DNA of 64,000 nt from Ravibacter sp964559125 (GTDB lineage: Bacteria > Bacteroidota > Bacteroidia > Cytophagales > Spirosomataceae): positions 62,001 to 126,000 of the forward strand of contig CAZLGW010000003.1 in assembly GCA_964559125.1 (NCBI GenBank), written 5' to 3'. Positions 43,779 to 52,941 of this stretch are shown here, piece after piece. A model generated the notes under the pieces. It saw only the letters and a program-made list of their open reading frames with translations. It ran no database searches and was not told where the DNA came from. How positions within the stretch are numbered: position 1 is the first letter of the stretch; each line of letters opens with the position of its first letter. Position numbers and translations under genes: made by a program.

Positions 43779-46700
43779 TTATTTTCCGGCCATAGAGAGC
43801 GGGACCCATTTAATCCTGGGGAGCACCTTGCCTACCGGAACTTCGATAGCAGTGGTATCGGTCCCCGAAGAATCTTTTTTCACCGGGGCAGGCACCAGGA
43901 AACGGTTAAAGCTATGGCTGAACTGTAGGCTGAAGCCGGCTGTGGTCTGGGTGTTGTTGAGCAGCAGAGGGTTCTGGATATTACGGTTGTAGGCCCTTCC
44001 CCGTATACTTCCGTTAGGAGTAAACCAGTATTCGAGCGTCAATTCCCCGAGCAGACTGACGGCATCATACTGGTTCTGTACGTTGGTGAGACGGCCATCC
44101 CTCGTAATTCTGAACCTGTCGTTCAAGAACCTGTAGGAGAATCTTAGTTGCAGGTTGTCCATCATGTGCTCATCGAGCGTCAGACCCGTGAGACCGACTT
44201 CCAGGTTCGGGTCGAGAGCAGATGCCCACTTGCTGATCTGGTTGGAAATAAGCTCGCTGACGCTGTTCCCGACAAAACCCTGCGACTGGGTTCCGAACAG
44301 CGGGTTGTTGGGACTGAGCAGCGTATTGAAAAGCAGGAGGCTGCTTACCTGTTTGCTCAATTCCTGTTCGTCGTTCAGGAGCTGGTTTTCAAAGATGGCG
44401 ATACCGTTCCTGAACTCGGGGATATTCGGGTACTCCTTGAAGGTAAGATTATAGCCTACCTTCGGCGACATCAGCCTCTCGGTAAGTGTAATGATGAGCT
44501 CGACGGGGTATCTCCTGGTCCGCGCTGCATTGTTGGTAGAGCCTGAAGGAGGGAGGATATCGACCAGCGAGGTCAGCTGGGTATACCCGGCTTTGATATT
44601 GACCTCACCTTCCATCGGGTCGCCCGTCCAGGTAATACGGCTGTTGGGTTTGATATCGAAACGCTTGTGGATGGCATTTTGAAGGGTGAAGGTATACTCT
44701 CCCCGTTCGATCTCGTAAGTACCGGTTAAGGCAAAATCTCCTTTGGTATCGATTTTCAGGTTCAGCAGACTGGTCCCGTAGGCTTTGATAATATCGCCGG
44801 TTTGCCGGTCGAGTTGTATCTCACAATAGGCGTCGGGCGTTATGTTGAAGTTGAAGTTCATTTTTATCCCGTTTTTGGCTGCAGGCCTGAACCTCCTGGC
44901 GCCGGTGCTGTCGGCATCGCGCTGGATCTGGCTTGCAAACAGGATATAATCTTTCTGGGTAACCTCCGTGGCACCATCAAACGGGATGTAGATCCTCGTG
45001 CCTTTGTTGCTGGTGGCGTTGGAATTGATGGTAAGGTCGCCCGCCGGGCCGAATACCTCGGCCGTACCCGTTACGTAGGCTGTACCGTAAAACAGGTCGT
45101 TGTCGTTTGCACTTGTGTTCAGGATTTTGAATCCCCTGAAGTCGGCATTGAAAGACAAGGTCGGGAATTTAAAACCATCGTGATAGACGCCTCCGGATAA
45201 AGTGGCTTTATTACCTTCAGGATCTTTCAATTCCATTTTTTTAACGACAATCTCGTTTTCTTCGAAGTAGATCTTGTCCTCGAATGTGAAGATTGCCTGG
45301 AGGTAATCAAATTTGGCCCGTCCTTTCTCGACATTGAGAAATCCGCTGAGCTTAGGTTTTCTCAGTGAACCGCTGGCCGTAACCGTGCCGGAGGCAAGGC
45401 CCGAAATGTCGGAAACGATAAAAGAAGCAAACGGTTCGATCACCTTCAGCTCCATTTGCCGGAAGTCTCCACGGATTTCCAGCGGGTTTTCTTCTTTGGA
45501 AGGGGCATAGAATCCCGAGATATTCAAAGTGCGCTGCATATTTTTTTCCAGGTAGGCAGCTACCTGCAGACGCCGGCTAAGCTTATCCCAGTCGCCTTTT
45601 CCCACAAAGTTGCCGAGCTCCTGCTTGTCATACCGGAGTCCTTCGATTTTAAAATTTACATCCATTTCCTGCCCCACATCCAGATCTCTTATATTGACCG
45701 CCCCATCCATAATACCGTCGAAGCGGGAGTTGAGAATAGGATTGATGGAGGTAAGCTTAAAGTCCCTGATATCGATCGAAAGGTTTTGCCCGCTTTTATT
45801 CCCGGTGCTGCCTTCGAGTGATACGCGCGATCTTCCGTTAGCAATGGAAACATCCCTGAATGTAACCCTGGGACCCTCGAACAGGATCTGGTTTTTGGGA
45901 TTCAGCATCCATTCTTCATCCAGCAGCAGGAAGCGGGAGCCTTCTTCGAGGTTTACCTTTATCCCGGAAGCGATAAAATCGAGATTCCCGGCAAGAGTGG
46001 CCTTGTTACTCGTCGCTGTCTGCCTTACATTCGATACAAAATGGATATGATCCTTTTCCCAGGTTGCATCCAGGAAGAGTTTCTCCAGCTTCAGGATGGA
46101 ACCAATGCCCTGTTGGTGTGAGACGAGGTTGGCAGAGGCGAGTACTTCCGGGTTTTTGACGAATTTGGAGAAGAAGATATCAAGCTCCGTGCCGTACATA
46201 TAATTCCCGCCCAACCGCAGGGTATCGGCTTTGCCTTCTACCATGACGAGCGATGTGTTGTCCATCTGAAGAAAGCCTGAAAGTACGGTTCCTTCAGATA
46301 TATATACGTCGGGAGCCACGAAATCCATCAGGCTGGTCATATTGCCGGTTTTCAGGCTATAATCGATCTTATATCTTCTATCCACTGAGTCAGACAGCGA
46401 CTTGTTCGCGTAATAGACAGTCCTGTCGGATTCATTCCCCGCAAAAAACAGCCTGTACTCTTCCAGCAGCTTTTTAATATCGGCAACTGCCTGTGACGGG
46501 ATAAAGTCCCCGGCTATTTCGGCGCTTACGATATCGCTGGCGAGAGATAGCTGGTAGAGGCCGTTTTCGATACCGGTGGTAAGGGTAAGGGAATCCAGCA
46601 GGAGGTTCCGGTCATTTTCGGGCTTGAGCAGGTATATGTCGGTCAGGCTCACCTTGCCCGTGAGATCGTCAGGCGTGTTGCCGTCGGCGCGGATATTTAC

Positions 46701-48350
46701 CCTGGTGTGCAGCCGCAGCGGTTTTTTGGTGAAACCCAGTGTGCCGAGGTTGACCTGTTCGAAGATTCCGTCGAAGTCGTAGTGGTTTCTTTCCCCCGTA
46801 AAGTCGACCATACCGTTCAGCTCAAAAACCATATTGGGGTCGACCGACCCAACCATACCTTTGAAGAACGATTTCTGAAGATTACCGTCGAAGGTCACAT
46901 TTTTATAATCATATCCCTTAAACCCGATGCGGGCTACCGTAGCGGAAACATGAGAGCTTGCCGACTGGAGCGTCATCCCGATGCCATCTATGTTTCCTGC
47001 AAAATCAAGCTTCTGAAAGGCTTCCGTATTATCAAGCACGACGCCGAGATCGAGGTTCTGGGTCTTCAGGTAACCTTTGTAAGTAGTGTTGTGCGACTCC
47101 CTGGCATGAAATACAAGGTCGGTATCGAGATGGCCTATGTCGGTATTAAACTGGCCTTTCACAGTAAAGTCGGCAATAGACCCGGCGTAGATGGCGTTTG
47201 CTCTTATATGGCCGAACTTCTGAAGTGTTTTGTGAAAGCCGGCGGGAGGATGGTACTGAACCAGGTCTCTCGGGTAGATATAGGCGTCCTGCAGCTTGAA
47301 AAACATACCGGTCGTCCTGAATTCAGGGAGACCGCGAAAGGTGAATTCCCCTTTCAGAACACTTCTTTCACCGAAACGCATATTCAGGTTGCTCAGGGTA
47401 AAATCCGATACCTTTCCCTTGAAGTTACCCGTTACCTGCCAGGTTTCGTTGAGTGAGAACAGGTATTTGGCAAAATAGCCGATATCGTCGGAGTGGATCT
47501 TCGAATCGGCAAAGTGAGCCTCGATCTCCACCTTATTGTTAAGATCGTTGAAAGAAGAAGGGTGATCGTAGCGAAAGGAGAGGTAATTTTTAATATGGGA
47601 CGAGCCCGCCAGGACATCCAGATCCGCCAGCTCCATTGCTTTTCTGCAAAAGCTGAAGCGGGTGTCCAGCCGGTCGACCTTAAGACCGGTATGCCGGTCT
47701 TTGGCGGTCATCCCGACAACCTGGAATGTCACAGTGTCGCCTGACAGGGAAAAATCGAAGAGCTCGCTTTGCAGGTTGTCAAGGATGAAGTTCTTGAAAT
47801 CGAAAACCTGCGGGTCGCTTATCGCCGGAACTCTTTTGTCTCCGAAATGGAAAATCCCGTCGACGATCTGCGCCTTACCAATGCCGAAAGTATTCTTCTT
47901 TTTGGAAGTGGTATCTTTTTTCTCGATCAGCGCCTCGATACTGGCAATAAACTCGTCGATATTGAGCTCTCCGGTCACCACATTTTTCTGGATGTTGACA
48001 TCCGGCTTGAAGAGAAGCACCTCGTCAAGGAACACGCCCGGTCGTTTACGGCCTGTGAGACCGAGTATATCAAAATCCACATCCAGCCGCTCTACTTCGA
48101 TCATGTGCTCGTTTCTGCCGTCTCTGACCGACACCTGTTGCAGCGATATCACATCAAACCATTTGATGTTCACCCTGCCGATGGAGATGGGGTGATGAAG
48201 CTTTTCGGAGAAATAAGCGGATGCTTTTCTGACGAGGAAGGTCTGAACAGAAGGAAACTGAACAGCTATTGTCACAATCCCGAGCACGAACAGCGACAAG
48301 ATCATTGCCAGTATAAGTCCGTTGCCCAGGGATTTCAATAATTGCTTCAT
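43779..48350 (-). CDS. tamB: TamB-like translocation and assembly module protein (DUF490)
   Basis: 1523 residues. One N-terminal inner-membrane helix (LGNGLILAMILSLFVLGIVTIAVQF, given in part) is followed by a long run of beta-strand-forming repeats across the periplasm. The C-terminal DUF490/TamB domain is visible around LNLKIDTKGDFALTGTYEIE and VNIKAGYTQLTSLVDILPPSG and ends in an amphipathic barrel-like tail. It links the inner and outer membranes and helps with outer-membrane protein assembly or phospholipid transport. It is divergent from tsaD, an arrangement common in Bacteroidota. Confidence 0.95.
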   Translation of the reverse strand: MKQLLKSLGNGLILAMILSLFVLGIVTIAVQFPSVQTFLVRKASAYFSEKLHHPISIGRVNIKWFDVISLQQVSVRDGRNEHMIEVERLDVDFDILGLTGRKRPGVFLDEVLLFKPDVNIQKNVVTGELNIDEFIASIEALIEKKDTTSKKKNTFGIGKAQIVDGIFHFGDKRVPAISDPQVFDFKNFILDNLQSELFDFSLSGDTVTFQVVGMTAKDRHTGLKVDRLDTRFSFCRKAMELADLDVLAGSSHIKNYLSFRYDHPSSFNDLNNKVEIEAHFADSKIHSDDIGYFAKYLFSLNETWQVTGNFKGKVSDFTLSNLNMRFGERSVLKGEFTFRGLPEFRTTGMFFKLQDAYIYPRDLVQYHPPAGFHKTLQKFGHIRANAIYAGSIADFTVKGQFNTDIGHLDTDLVFHARESHNTTYKGYLKTQNLDLGVVLDNTEAFQKLDFAGNIDGIGMTLQSASSHVSATVARIGFKGYDYKNVTFDGNLQKSFFKGMVGSVDPNMVFELNGMVDFTGERNHYDFDGIFEQVNLGTLGFTKKPLRLHTRVNIRADGNTPDDLTGKVSLTDIYLLKPENDRNLLLDSLTLTTGIENGLYQLSLASDIVSAEIAGDFIPSQAVADIKKLLEEYRLFFAGNESDRTVYYANKSLSDSVDRRYKIDYSLKTGNMTSLMDFVAPDVYISEGTVLSGFLQMDNTSLVMVEGKADTLRLGGNYMYGTELDIFFSKFVKNPEVLASANLVSHQQGIGSILKLEKLFLDATWEKDHIHFVSNVRQTATSNKATLAGNLDFIASGIKVNLEEGSRFLLLDEEWMLNPKNQILFEGPRVTFRDVSIANGRSRVSLEGSTGNKSGQNLSIDIRDFKLTSINPILNSRFDGIMDGAVNIRDLDVGQEMDVNFKIEGLRYDKQELGNFVGKGDWDKLSRRLQVAAYLEKNMQRTLNISGFYAPSKEENPLEIRGDFRQMELKVIEPFASFIVSDISGLASGTVTASGSLRKPKLSGFLNVEKGRAKFDYLQAIFTFEDKIYFEENEIVVKKMELKDPEGNKATLSGGVYHDGFKFPTLSFNADFRGFKILNTSANDNDLFYGTAYVTGTAEVFGPAGDLTINSNATSNKGTRIYIPFDGATEVTQKDYILFASQIQRDADSTGARRFRPAAKNGIKMNFNFNITPDAYCEIQLDRQTGDIIKAYGTSLLNLKIDTKGDFALTGTYEIERGEYTFTLQNAIHKRFDIKPNSRITWTGDPMEGEVNIKAGYTQLTSLVDILPPSGSTNNAARTRRYPVELIITLTERLMSPKVGYNLTFKEYPNIPEFRNGIAIFENQLLNDEQELSKQVSSLLLFNTLLSPNNPLFGTQSQGFVGNSVSELISNQISKWASALDPNLEVGLTGLTLDEHMMDNLQLRFSYRFLNDRFRITRDGRLTNVQNQYDAVSLLGELTLEYWFTPNGSIRGRAYNRNIQNPLLLNNTQTTAGFSLQFSHSFNRFLVPAPVKKDSSGTDTTAIEVPVGKVLPRIKWVPLSMAGK

Positions 48351-48384
48351 TTACCTACTTTTCTTTCGACCCCACAAAAATGTG

Positions 48385-48392
48385 TAATTTTG
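48385..48392 (+). promoter_or_regulatory. Candidate Bacteroidota -7 element for tsaD
   Basis: TAATTTTG matches the TAnnTTTG consensus exactly and lies 70 bases before the tsaD ATG in the divergent tamB-tsaD gap. A weak -33-like TTTC lies about 17 bases upstream. Confidence 0.45.
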
Positions 48393-48462
48393 TCCACTAA
48401 TCTGCGCCGGCAACTGAGGACATACCGCCCCTCGTGAAAGCGTTCAAACAAAGTGGATCCCC

Positions 48463-49467
48463 ATGCATATACTGGCTATCGAATCTTCCTGTGATGAAAC
48501 TTCTGCTGCTGTCATAAGTAACGGCAAAATTCGTTCCAATGTTGTTTCAACTCAGTTTATACACCAGCAATACGGAGGCGTTGTGCCGGAACTGGCTTCG
48601 CGTGCGCATCAGCAGCATATCCTCCCTGTTGTCCGCGAAGCGCTTGAGCAATCAAATTTAGTGAAAAATGACCTGAATGCGATCGCTTTTACAAGAGGGC
48701 CGGGGCTTCTGGGCTCGCTGCTTGTCGGTGTTTCGTTTGCCAAAGCGATGGCCCTTGCGCTAAAGATCCCCCTGATAGAAGTGAACCACATGCAGGCGCA
48801 TGTACTGGCTCATTTTATAGATGACCCCAAACCATCTTTCCCCTTTCTTTGCCTGACGGTGAGCGGCGGGCATACCCAGATTGTAAAAGTAACCGCTCCG
48901 TTGCAGATGGAAATCATAGGAGAAACGCTGGATGACGCAGTAGGGGAGGCCTTCGATAAAGGCGCCAAAATAATAGGACTGGAATATCCGGGAGGACCTT
49001 TGGTCGACAAGCTGGCCGTCGGCGGGGACCCACACGCCTTTGAGTTCCCCATAGCGGAAATCCCTGGGCTGAATTTTTCATTCAGTGGTATCAAAACGGC
49101 CTTTTTGTATTTTATTCAGAAACAATCATCAGCGAATCCGTCTTTTGTACAGGAACACATCCACGACCTTTGCGCAAGCCTCCAGTTTACGCTGATCGAG
49201 ACTTTGCTGAGGAAACTCAAGAAGGCAGCCCGCCAGACCGGGATAAAAGAGATTGCTATCGCAGGAGGAGTTTCTGCCAATTCAGGACTGCGGAATGCAG
49301 TGACGGAAGCAGGAGAGAAGCTGGGTTGGAATACCTATATCCCAAAATTTGAGTATTGTACTGACAACGCGGCTATGATCGCCATGGCAGCGGCGTTTAA
49401 ATATGAAAAAGGGGAATTTTCGGATCAGAAGGTGAGCCCGCTGGCGAGAATGGAATTTGGGGGGTGA
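48463..49467 (+). CDS. tsaD: tRNA N6-adenosine threonylcarbamoyltransferase TsaD
   Basis: 334 residues, normal length. The ATPase-like fold is shown by ILAIESSCDETSAAV, FTRGPGLLGSLLVG and the iron-binding NHMQAH pair (His109 and His113), then LTVSGGHTQI and IAIAGGVSANSGLR, with a metal-ligand Asp in CTDNAAM. It transfers the threonylcarbamoyl group to A37 of tRNAs that read ANN codons, together with TsaB and TsaE. It converges on maeB with three bases between the stops. Confidence 0.98.
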   Translation: MHILAIESSCDETSAAVISNGKIRSNVVSTQFIHQQYGGVVPELASRAHQQHILPVVREALEQSNLVKNDLNAIAFTRGPGLLGSLLVGVSFAKAMALALKIPLIEVNHMQAHVLAHFIDDPKPSFPFLCLTVSGGHTQIVKVTAPLQMEIIGETLDDAVGEAFDKGAKIIGLEYPGGPLVDKLAVGGDPHAFEFPIAEIPGLNFSFSGIKTAFLYFIQKQSSANPSFVQEHIHDLCASLQFTLIETLLRKLKKAARQTGIKEIAIAGGVSANSGLRNAVTEAGEKLGWNTYIPKFEYCTDNAAMIAMAAAFKYEKGEFSDQKVSPLARMEFGG

Positions 49468-49470
49468 GAG

Positions 49471-51735
49471 CTATTTCTGTGCATCAACCACCGCCGTTGC
49501 CACCATATTGACAATTTCTCTAACCGAGCTGCCCAACTGCAGCACGTGTACGGGCTTCTTCAATCCCAGCAGGATAGGGCCGATCGTTTCCAGGTGGGCT
49601 GCCTCTTTCAGCAGGTTGTAGGCGATATTGCTGGCTGAAAGGTTGGGAAAGATAAGCGTATTGGCCCCTCCATCGATAATGTCGGCAAAAGGATGGTTCT
49701 TTTTCAGTAATTCGGTATCGAGCGCCAGGTGGGCCTGCATTTCGCCGTCGATGATCATGTCGGGGTGCTTTGCTTTGAGAATGGCCACGGCACGACTCAT
49801 TTTCTCGGCGTCTTCTCCTTTCGCACTACCGAAATTGGAGTAGGTGACGAGGGCGATCCTGGGTTTGATATTGTATTTTTCCACGGCATTGGCAGTCAGC
49901 TCGGTAATTTCGACGAGCTCTTCGACCGTGGGGTTGAGGTTGACGGTCGTGTCGGAAAAGAACAGCGGGCCGTGAGGAGTGTGCAGGATATACATTGCTG
50001 CCACCCTGTTGACGCCGGGTGCACGGCCTATTATCTGGAGGGCCGGCCGGAGCGTATCAGGATAGTTACGCGACAAGCCGGAGATCAGCACATCCGCTTC
50101 CCCGGTTTCTACCATCATCGAGCCGAAGTAGTTCCGGTTGTACATCAGCCGGTTGGCCTCAAACCACGATAAACCCTTGCGCTTTCTCAGGTCATAGAGC
50201 CTGGCCGCATATTCTTCAAGCTTAGGCCGGACAGCCTCCGACTGGGTAAAGATGACGGGAATGCCAGCCAGGTCAAGATTGTTTTCCCCGGCCAGTTTCC
50301 GTACGACTTTTTCGTCTCCGAGGAAGATAGGCTCGGCGATGCCCTCTTCCCTGACCTGGTGGGCGGCCTTCAGCACCTGGAGATTTTCGGCATCTGCAAA
50401 AACCACCCGTTTCGGAGAAGATTTGGCTTTGCTGATGATCACCCTGGAGAGCCTGTCAAACCTGCCCTGGCGGGAGGCTAGCTCCAGCTCGTAGGCTTCC
50501 CAGTCTTCAATGATCCTGCGGGCTACCCCGGTTTCGATAGCAGCCTTCGCTACAGCCGGCGCAACAGTGGTCAGCAGTCGCGGGTCAACGGGTTTGGGAA
50601 TGATATACTGCCTGCCGAAAGCAATGCTTTCCTCGTTATAGGCTATGTTGACAATGTCAGGGACTGGCTTTTTGGCCAGGTTGGCAAGGGCATAGACCGC
50701 TGCCAGCTTCATGGTTTCGTTGATTTCAGTGGCACGTACATCGAGAGCGCCGCGGAATATATACGGGAAGCCGAGCACATTGTTGATCTGGTTGGGAAAA
50801 TCCGACCGTCCGGTAGCCATGATGACGTCGTGCCGGGCTTCCACAGCCTCCTGGTAGGAGATTTCCGGGTCAGGATTGGCCATCGCAAACACGATAGGAT
50901 TCTCCGCCATCCGGCGTATCATGTCCTGCGTAACAATGTTGCCTACGGAAAGCCCGAGGAATACATCAGCATCGTCAAAAGCTTCCGTTATTGAAGTATA
51001 GCGCTTCTCCGTTGCAAAGGCGTGCCTGATGGGGTCGAGGTCATTGCGCCCCTGGTTGATATGCCCGTTGATATCGAACATAGCTATGTTGGAGGGAGTG
51101 ACCCCAAGACAGACATATAGCTGCGCACAGGAGATAGCGGCGGCTCCGGCACCGGAAATCACTACTTTTACCGTGGAAATATCCTTGCCAACCAGCTCAA
51201 GAGCGTTTAGCAGGGCTGCACCTGATATGATCGCAGTTCCGTGCTGATCGTCGTGCATAACCGGTATATTCAGATCTTTTTTCAGCCGTGCTTCTATTTC
51301 GAAGCACTCCGGTGATCTGATGTCCTCCAGGTTGATACCTCCGAAGGTAGGTTCCAGTATTTTTACCGTCCGTACAAACTCATCGATGTCTGTAGTATTG
51401 AGCTCCAGGTCGAATACATCTATATCTGCGTATATTTTAAAAAGCAGTCCTTTCCCTTCCATAACGGGCTTTGACGCCTCAGGACCGATATTGCCCAAAC
51501 CTAACACTGCGGTGCCGTTGCTGACTACCGCCACCAGGTTGCCTTTGGCCGTATAGGTATAAGCGTCTTCCGGGTTGCCGGCGATTTCAAGACAGGGTAC
51601 CGCTACTCCGGGTGAGTAAGCCAGCGTAAGATCGTGTTGTGAATTGTATTCTTTGGTAGGGACCACCTGGATCTTTCCGGGTCTACCCTTAGCATGATAG
51701 TGCAGCGCGTCTTCTTTCCTGATTTTCTTTGACAT
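49471..51735 (-). CDS. maeB: NADP-dependent malic enzyme, phosphotransacetylase-fused (MaeB type)
   Basis: 754 residues, the usual length of the fused form. Residues 1-430 are the malic enzyme proper: LTLAYSPGVAVPCLEI, MEGKGLLFKIYADIDVFDLE (given in part), PVMHDDQHGTAIISGAALLN, with the NAD(P) motif VVISGAGAAAISCAQL. Residues 430-754 resemble phosphate acetyltransferase (RVVFADAENLQVLKAAHQV) but such tails are usually regulatory and catalytically silent. It converts malate to pyruvate and CO2 with reduction of NADP. Not part of an obvious operon. Confidence 0.96.
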   Translation of the reverse strand: MSKKIRKEDALHYHAKGRPGKIQVVPTKEYNSQHDLTLAYSPGVAVPCLEIAGNPEDAYTYTAKGNLVAVVSNGTAVLGLGNIGPEASKPVMEGKGLLFKIYADIDVFDLELNTTDIDEFVRTVKILEPTFGGINLEDIRSPECFEIEARLKKDLNIPVMHDDQHGTAIISGAALLNALELVGKDISTVKVVISGAGAAAISCAQLYVCLGVTPSNIAMFDINGHINQGRNDLDPIRHAFATEKRYTSITEAFDDADVFLGLSVGNIVTQDMIRRMAENPIVFAMANPDPEISYQEAVEARHDVIMATGRSDFPNQINNVLGFPYIFRGALDVRATEINETMKLAAVYALANLAKKPVPDIVNIAYNEESIAFGRQYIIPKPVDPRLLTTVAPAVAKAAIETGVARRIIEDWEAYELELASRQGRFDRLSRVIISKAKSSPKRVVFADAENLQVLKAAHQVREEGIAEPIFLGDEKVVRKLAGENNLDLAGIPVIFTQSEAVRPKLEEYAARLYDLRKRKGLSWFEANRLMYNRNYFGSMMVETGEADVLISGLSRNYPDTLRPALQIIGRAPGVNRVAAMYILHTPHGPLFFSDTTVNLNPTVEELVEITELTANAVEKYNIKPRIALVTYSNFGSAKGEDAEKMSRAVAILKAKHPDMIIDGEMQAHLALDTELLKKNHPFADIIDGGANTLIFPNLSASNIAYNLLKEAAHLETIGPILLGLKKPVHVLQLGSSVREIVNMVATAVVDAQK

Positions 51736-51774
51736 ATGAAGGTTTATAGCTTATTGATGAAGGGTTAAAAATAG

Positions 51775-51791
51775 GGATAATGAGGCAATAA
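51775..51791. repeat. Partial copy of the GACAATGAGGCAATG repeat family
   Basis: GGATAATGAGGCAATAA upstream of maeB resembles the units at 18676-18719 and 21645-21667. Short and degenerate. Confidence 0.35.
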
Positions 51792-51804
51792 ACCACCTTA
51801 CTAC

Positions 51805-52530
51805 TTAGCCCCCAAATACACTTTTCAGCACCTGCGTGACACGTGCTGCCGGATCTTTCCGGATCTTCTTTTCTTCCTCCCCGATCAGGTGATAAAGCCC
51901 GTCCATAGCTTTTTGGGTAGCGTATTGCTTCAGATCCGGGTTGATTTTCTTGACAAGCGGGACTTTGTTATAGGCATTGGCAAGGTCGGTATAGTATCGG
52001 GTAGCCTCATTTTTATCGAGCGTTTTTTCCACTACCGGGAAGAATGCATCGTAAAGCCCGGTGTTGGTGGTCTTTTTCAGATAAGAAGTGGCAGCCGTAT
52101 CAGCACCATTGAGAATACCGAGGGCATCTTTGACCGACATGGAAGTGATGGCGGACGTAAAGATAGGGACAGACTCTTTGGCGGCATCCTCTGCTGCCCG
52201 GTTGAGTGAAACAATAAACTTGTCGACCTCGCTTCCCAACCCGAGCTTGCGCAACGTACCCTCTGCCCTTTGCAGCTCCGGCGGAAGCAGCAGTTTGATG
52301 GCTTCATTTTTCAGGAAGCCGTCTAACGAAGAAGCCTGCGTGGCCCCATTCTTTATGCCGACGCTCAGGGCTTCTTTCAGGCCGGAGATGATTTCGTTTT
52401 CAGACAGGTTGCTGCCTCGCTGGTCGCTGTTTCCTTTGTTGAGAAGCCCGTCCAGTTTTTTGCCAAGCTGCCCGAAAGCGCTGAATGACAGACAAATCGC
52501 CAGGCTGGTAAAGAGGAAATACTTTTTCAT
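51805..52530 (-). CDS. DUF4197 protein, exported
   Basis: About 241 residues from the ATG at 52530, where a signal peptide begins (MKKYFLFTSLAICLSFSAFGQ). The mature protein is the DUF4197 family throughout: ENEIISGLKEALSVGIKNGA, LPPELQRAEGTLRKLGLG, FIVSLNRAAEDAAKESVPIF, DALGILNGADTAATSYLKK and KAMDGLYHLIGEEEKKIR. The function of DUF4197 is unknown; it is periplasmic and widespread in Bacteroidota and Proteobacteria. A closely related paralogue lies at 57451-58209, on the same strand, with the STAND and toxin-antitoxin genes between them. Confidence 0.92.
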   Translation of the reverse strand: MKKYFLFTSLAICLSFSAFGQLGKKLDGLLNKGNSDQRGSNLSENEIISGLKEALSVGIKNGATQASSLDGFLKNEAIKLLLPPELQRAEGTLRKLGLGSEVDKFIVSLNRAAEDAAKESVPIFTSAITSMSVKDALGILNGADTAATSYLKKTTNTGLYDAFFPVVEKTLDKNEATRYYTDLANAYNKVPLVKKINPDLKQYATQKAMDGLYHLIGEEEKKIRKDPAARVTQVLKSVFGG

Positions 52531-52729
52531 ACTGCGGTAAAAATTTTTAAATGACTTTGTGATCGTGTAAGTATAACGATCCGGGTTTAAGGGTTTATAC
52601 AATTTTTTTGAAAAGTGTTGGGGATGGGCGGATTTTGAAATTACGATCTAAGCTCCCCCTGGGTAGCTCAAGGAATATTTTTACAGCTTTTTCATTATCT
52701 TCGAGATAAGATAAATAACAAAACAGAAA

Positions 52730-52933
52730 ATGGAAACAATCGTAATTAAGACGGAAGGTAAAAAGCTGCAGGCTTTACTTTCAGTTCTTGCTGCCTTGGA
52801 TATCCCATTCCTGAAAGAAGAGCCTCAAACTGTTTCAGAGGAGATGCTGAAAAAGATTGAAGATGCTAATAAAGAGTACCTTAATGGTGAAACGATCAGA
52901 GTGAATCCCCAAAATGTATGGGAAAGTATATAA
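52730..52933 (+). CDS. Small antitoxin-like protein (DUF2683-like)
   Basis: 67 residues. The pattern METIVIKTEGKKLQALLSVL, followed by PFLKEE and a C-terminal INxxNVW-like end (RVNPQNVWESI), resembles small DUF2683/antitoxin-type proteins of Bacteroidota that precede a RelE-type toxin. No toxin gene follows: the next gene is the STAND ATPase, convergent, with stops nine bases apart. It may be an orphan antitoxin, the remnant of a pair or a regulator. Confidence in the gene being real is higher than in its function. Confidence 0.7.
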   Translation: METIVIKTEGKKLQALLSVLAALDIPFLKEEPQTVSEEMLKKIEDANKEYLNGETIRVNPQNVWESI

Positions 52934-52941
52934 TTGGCCTT

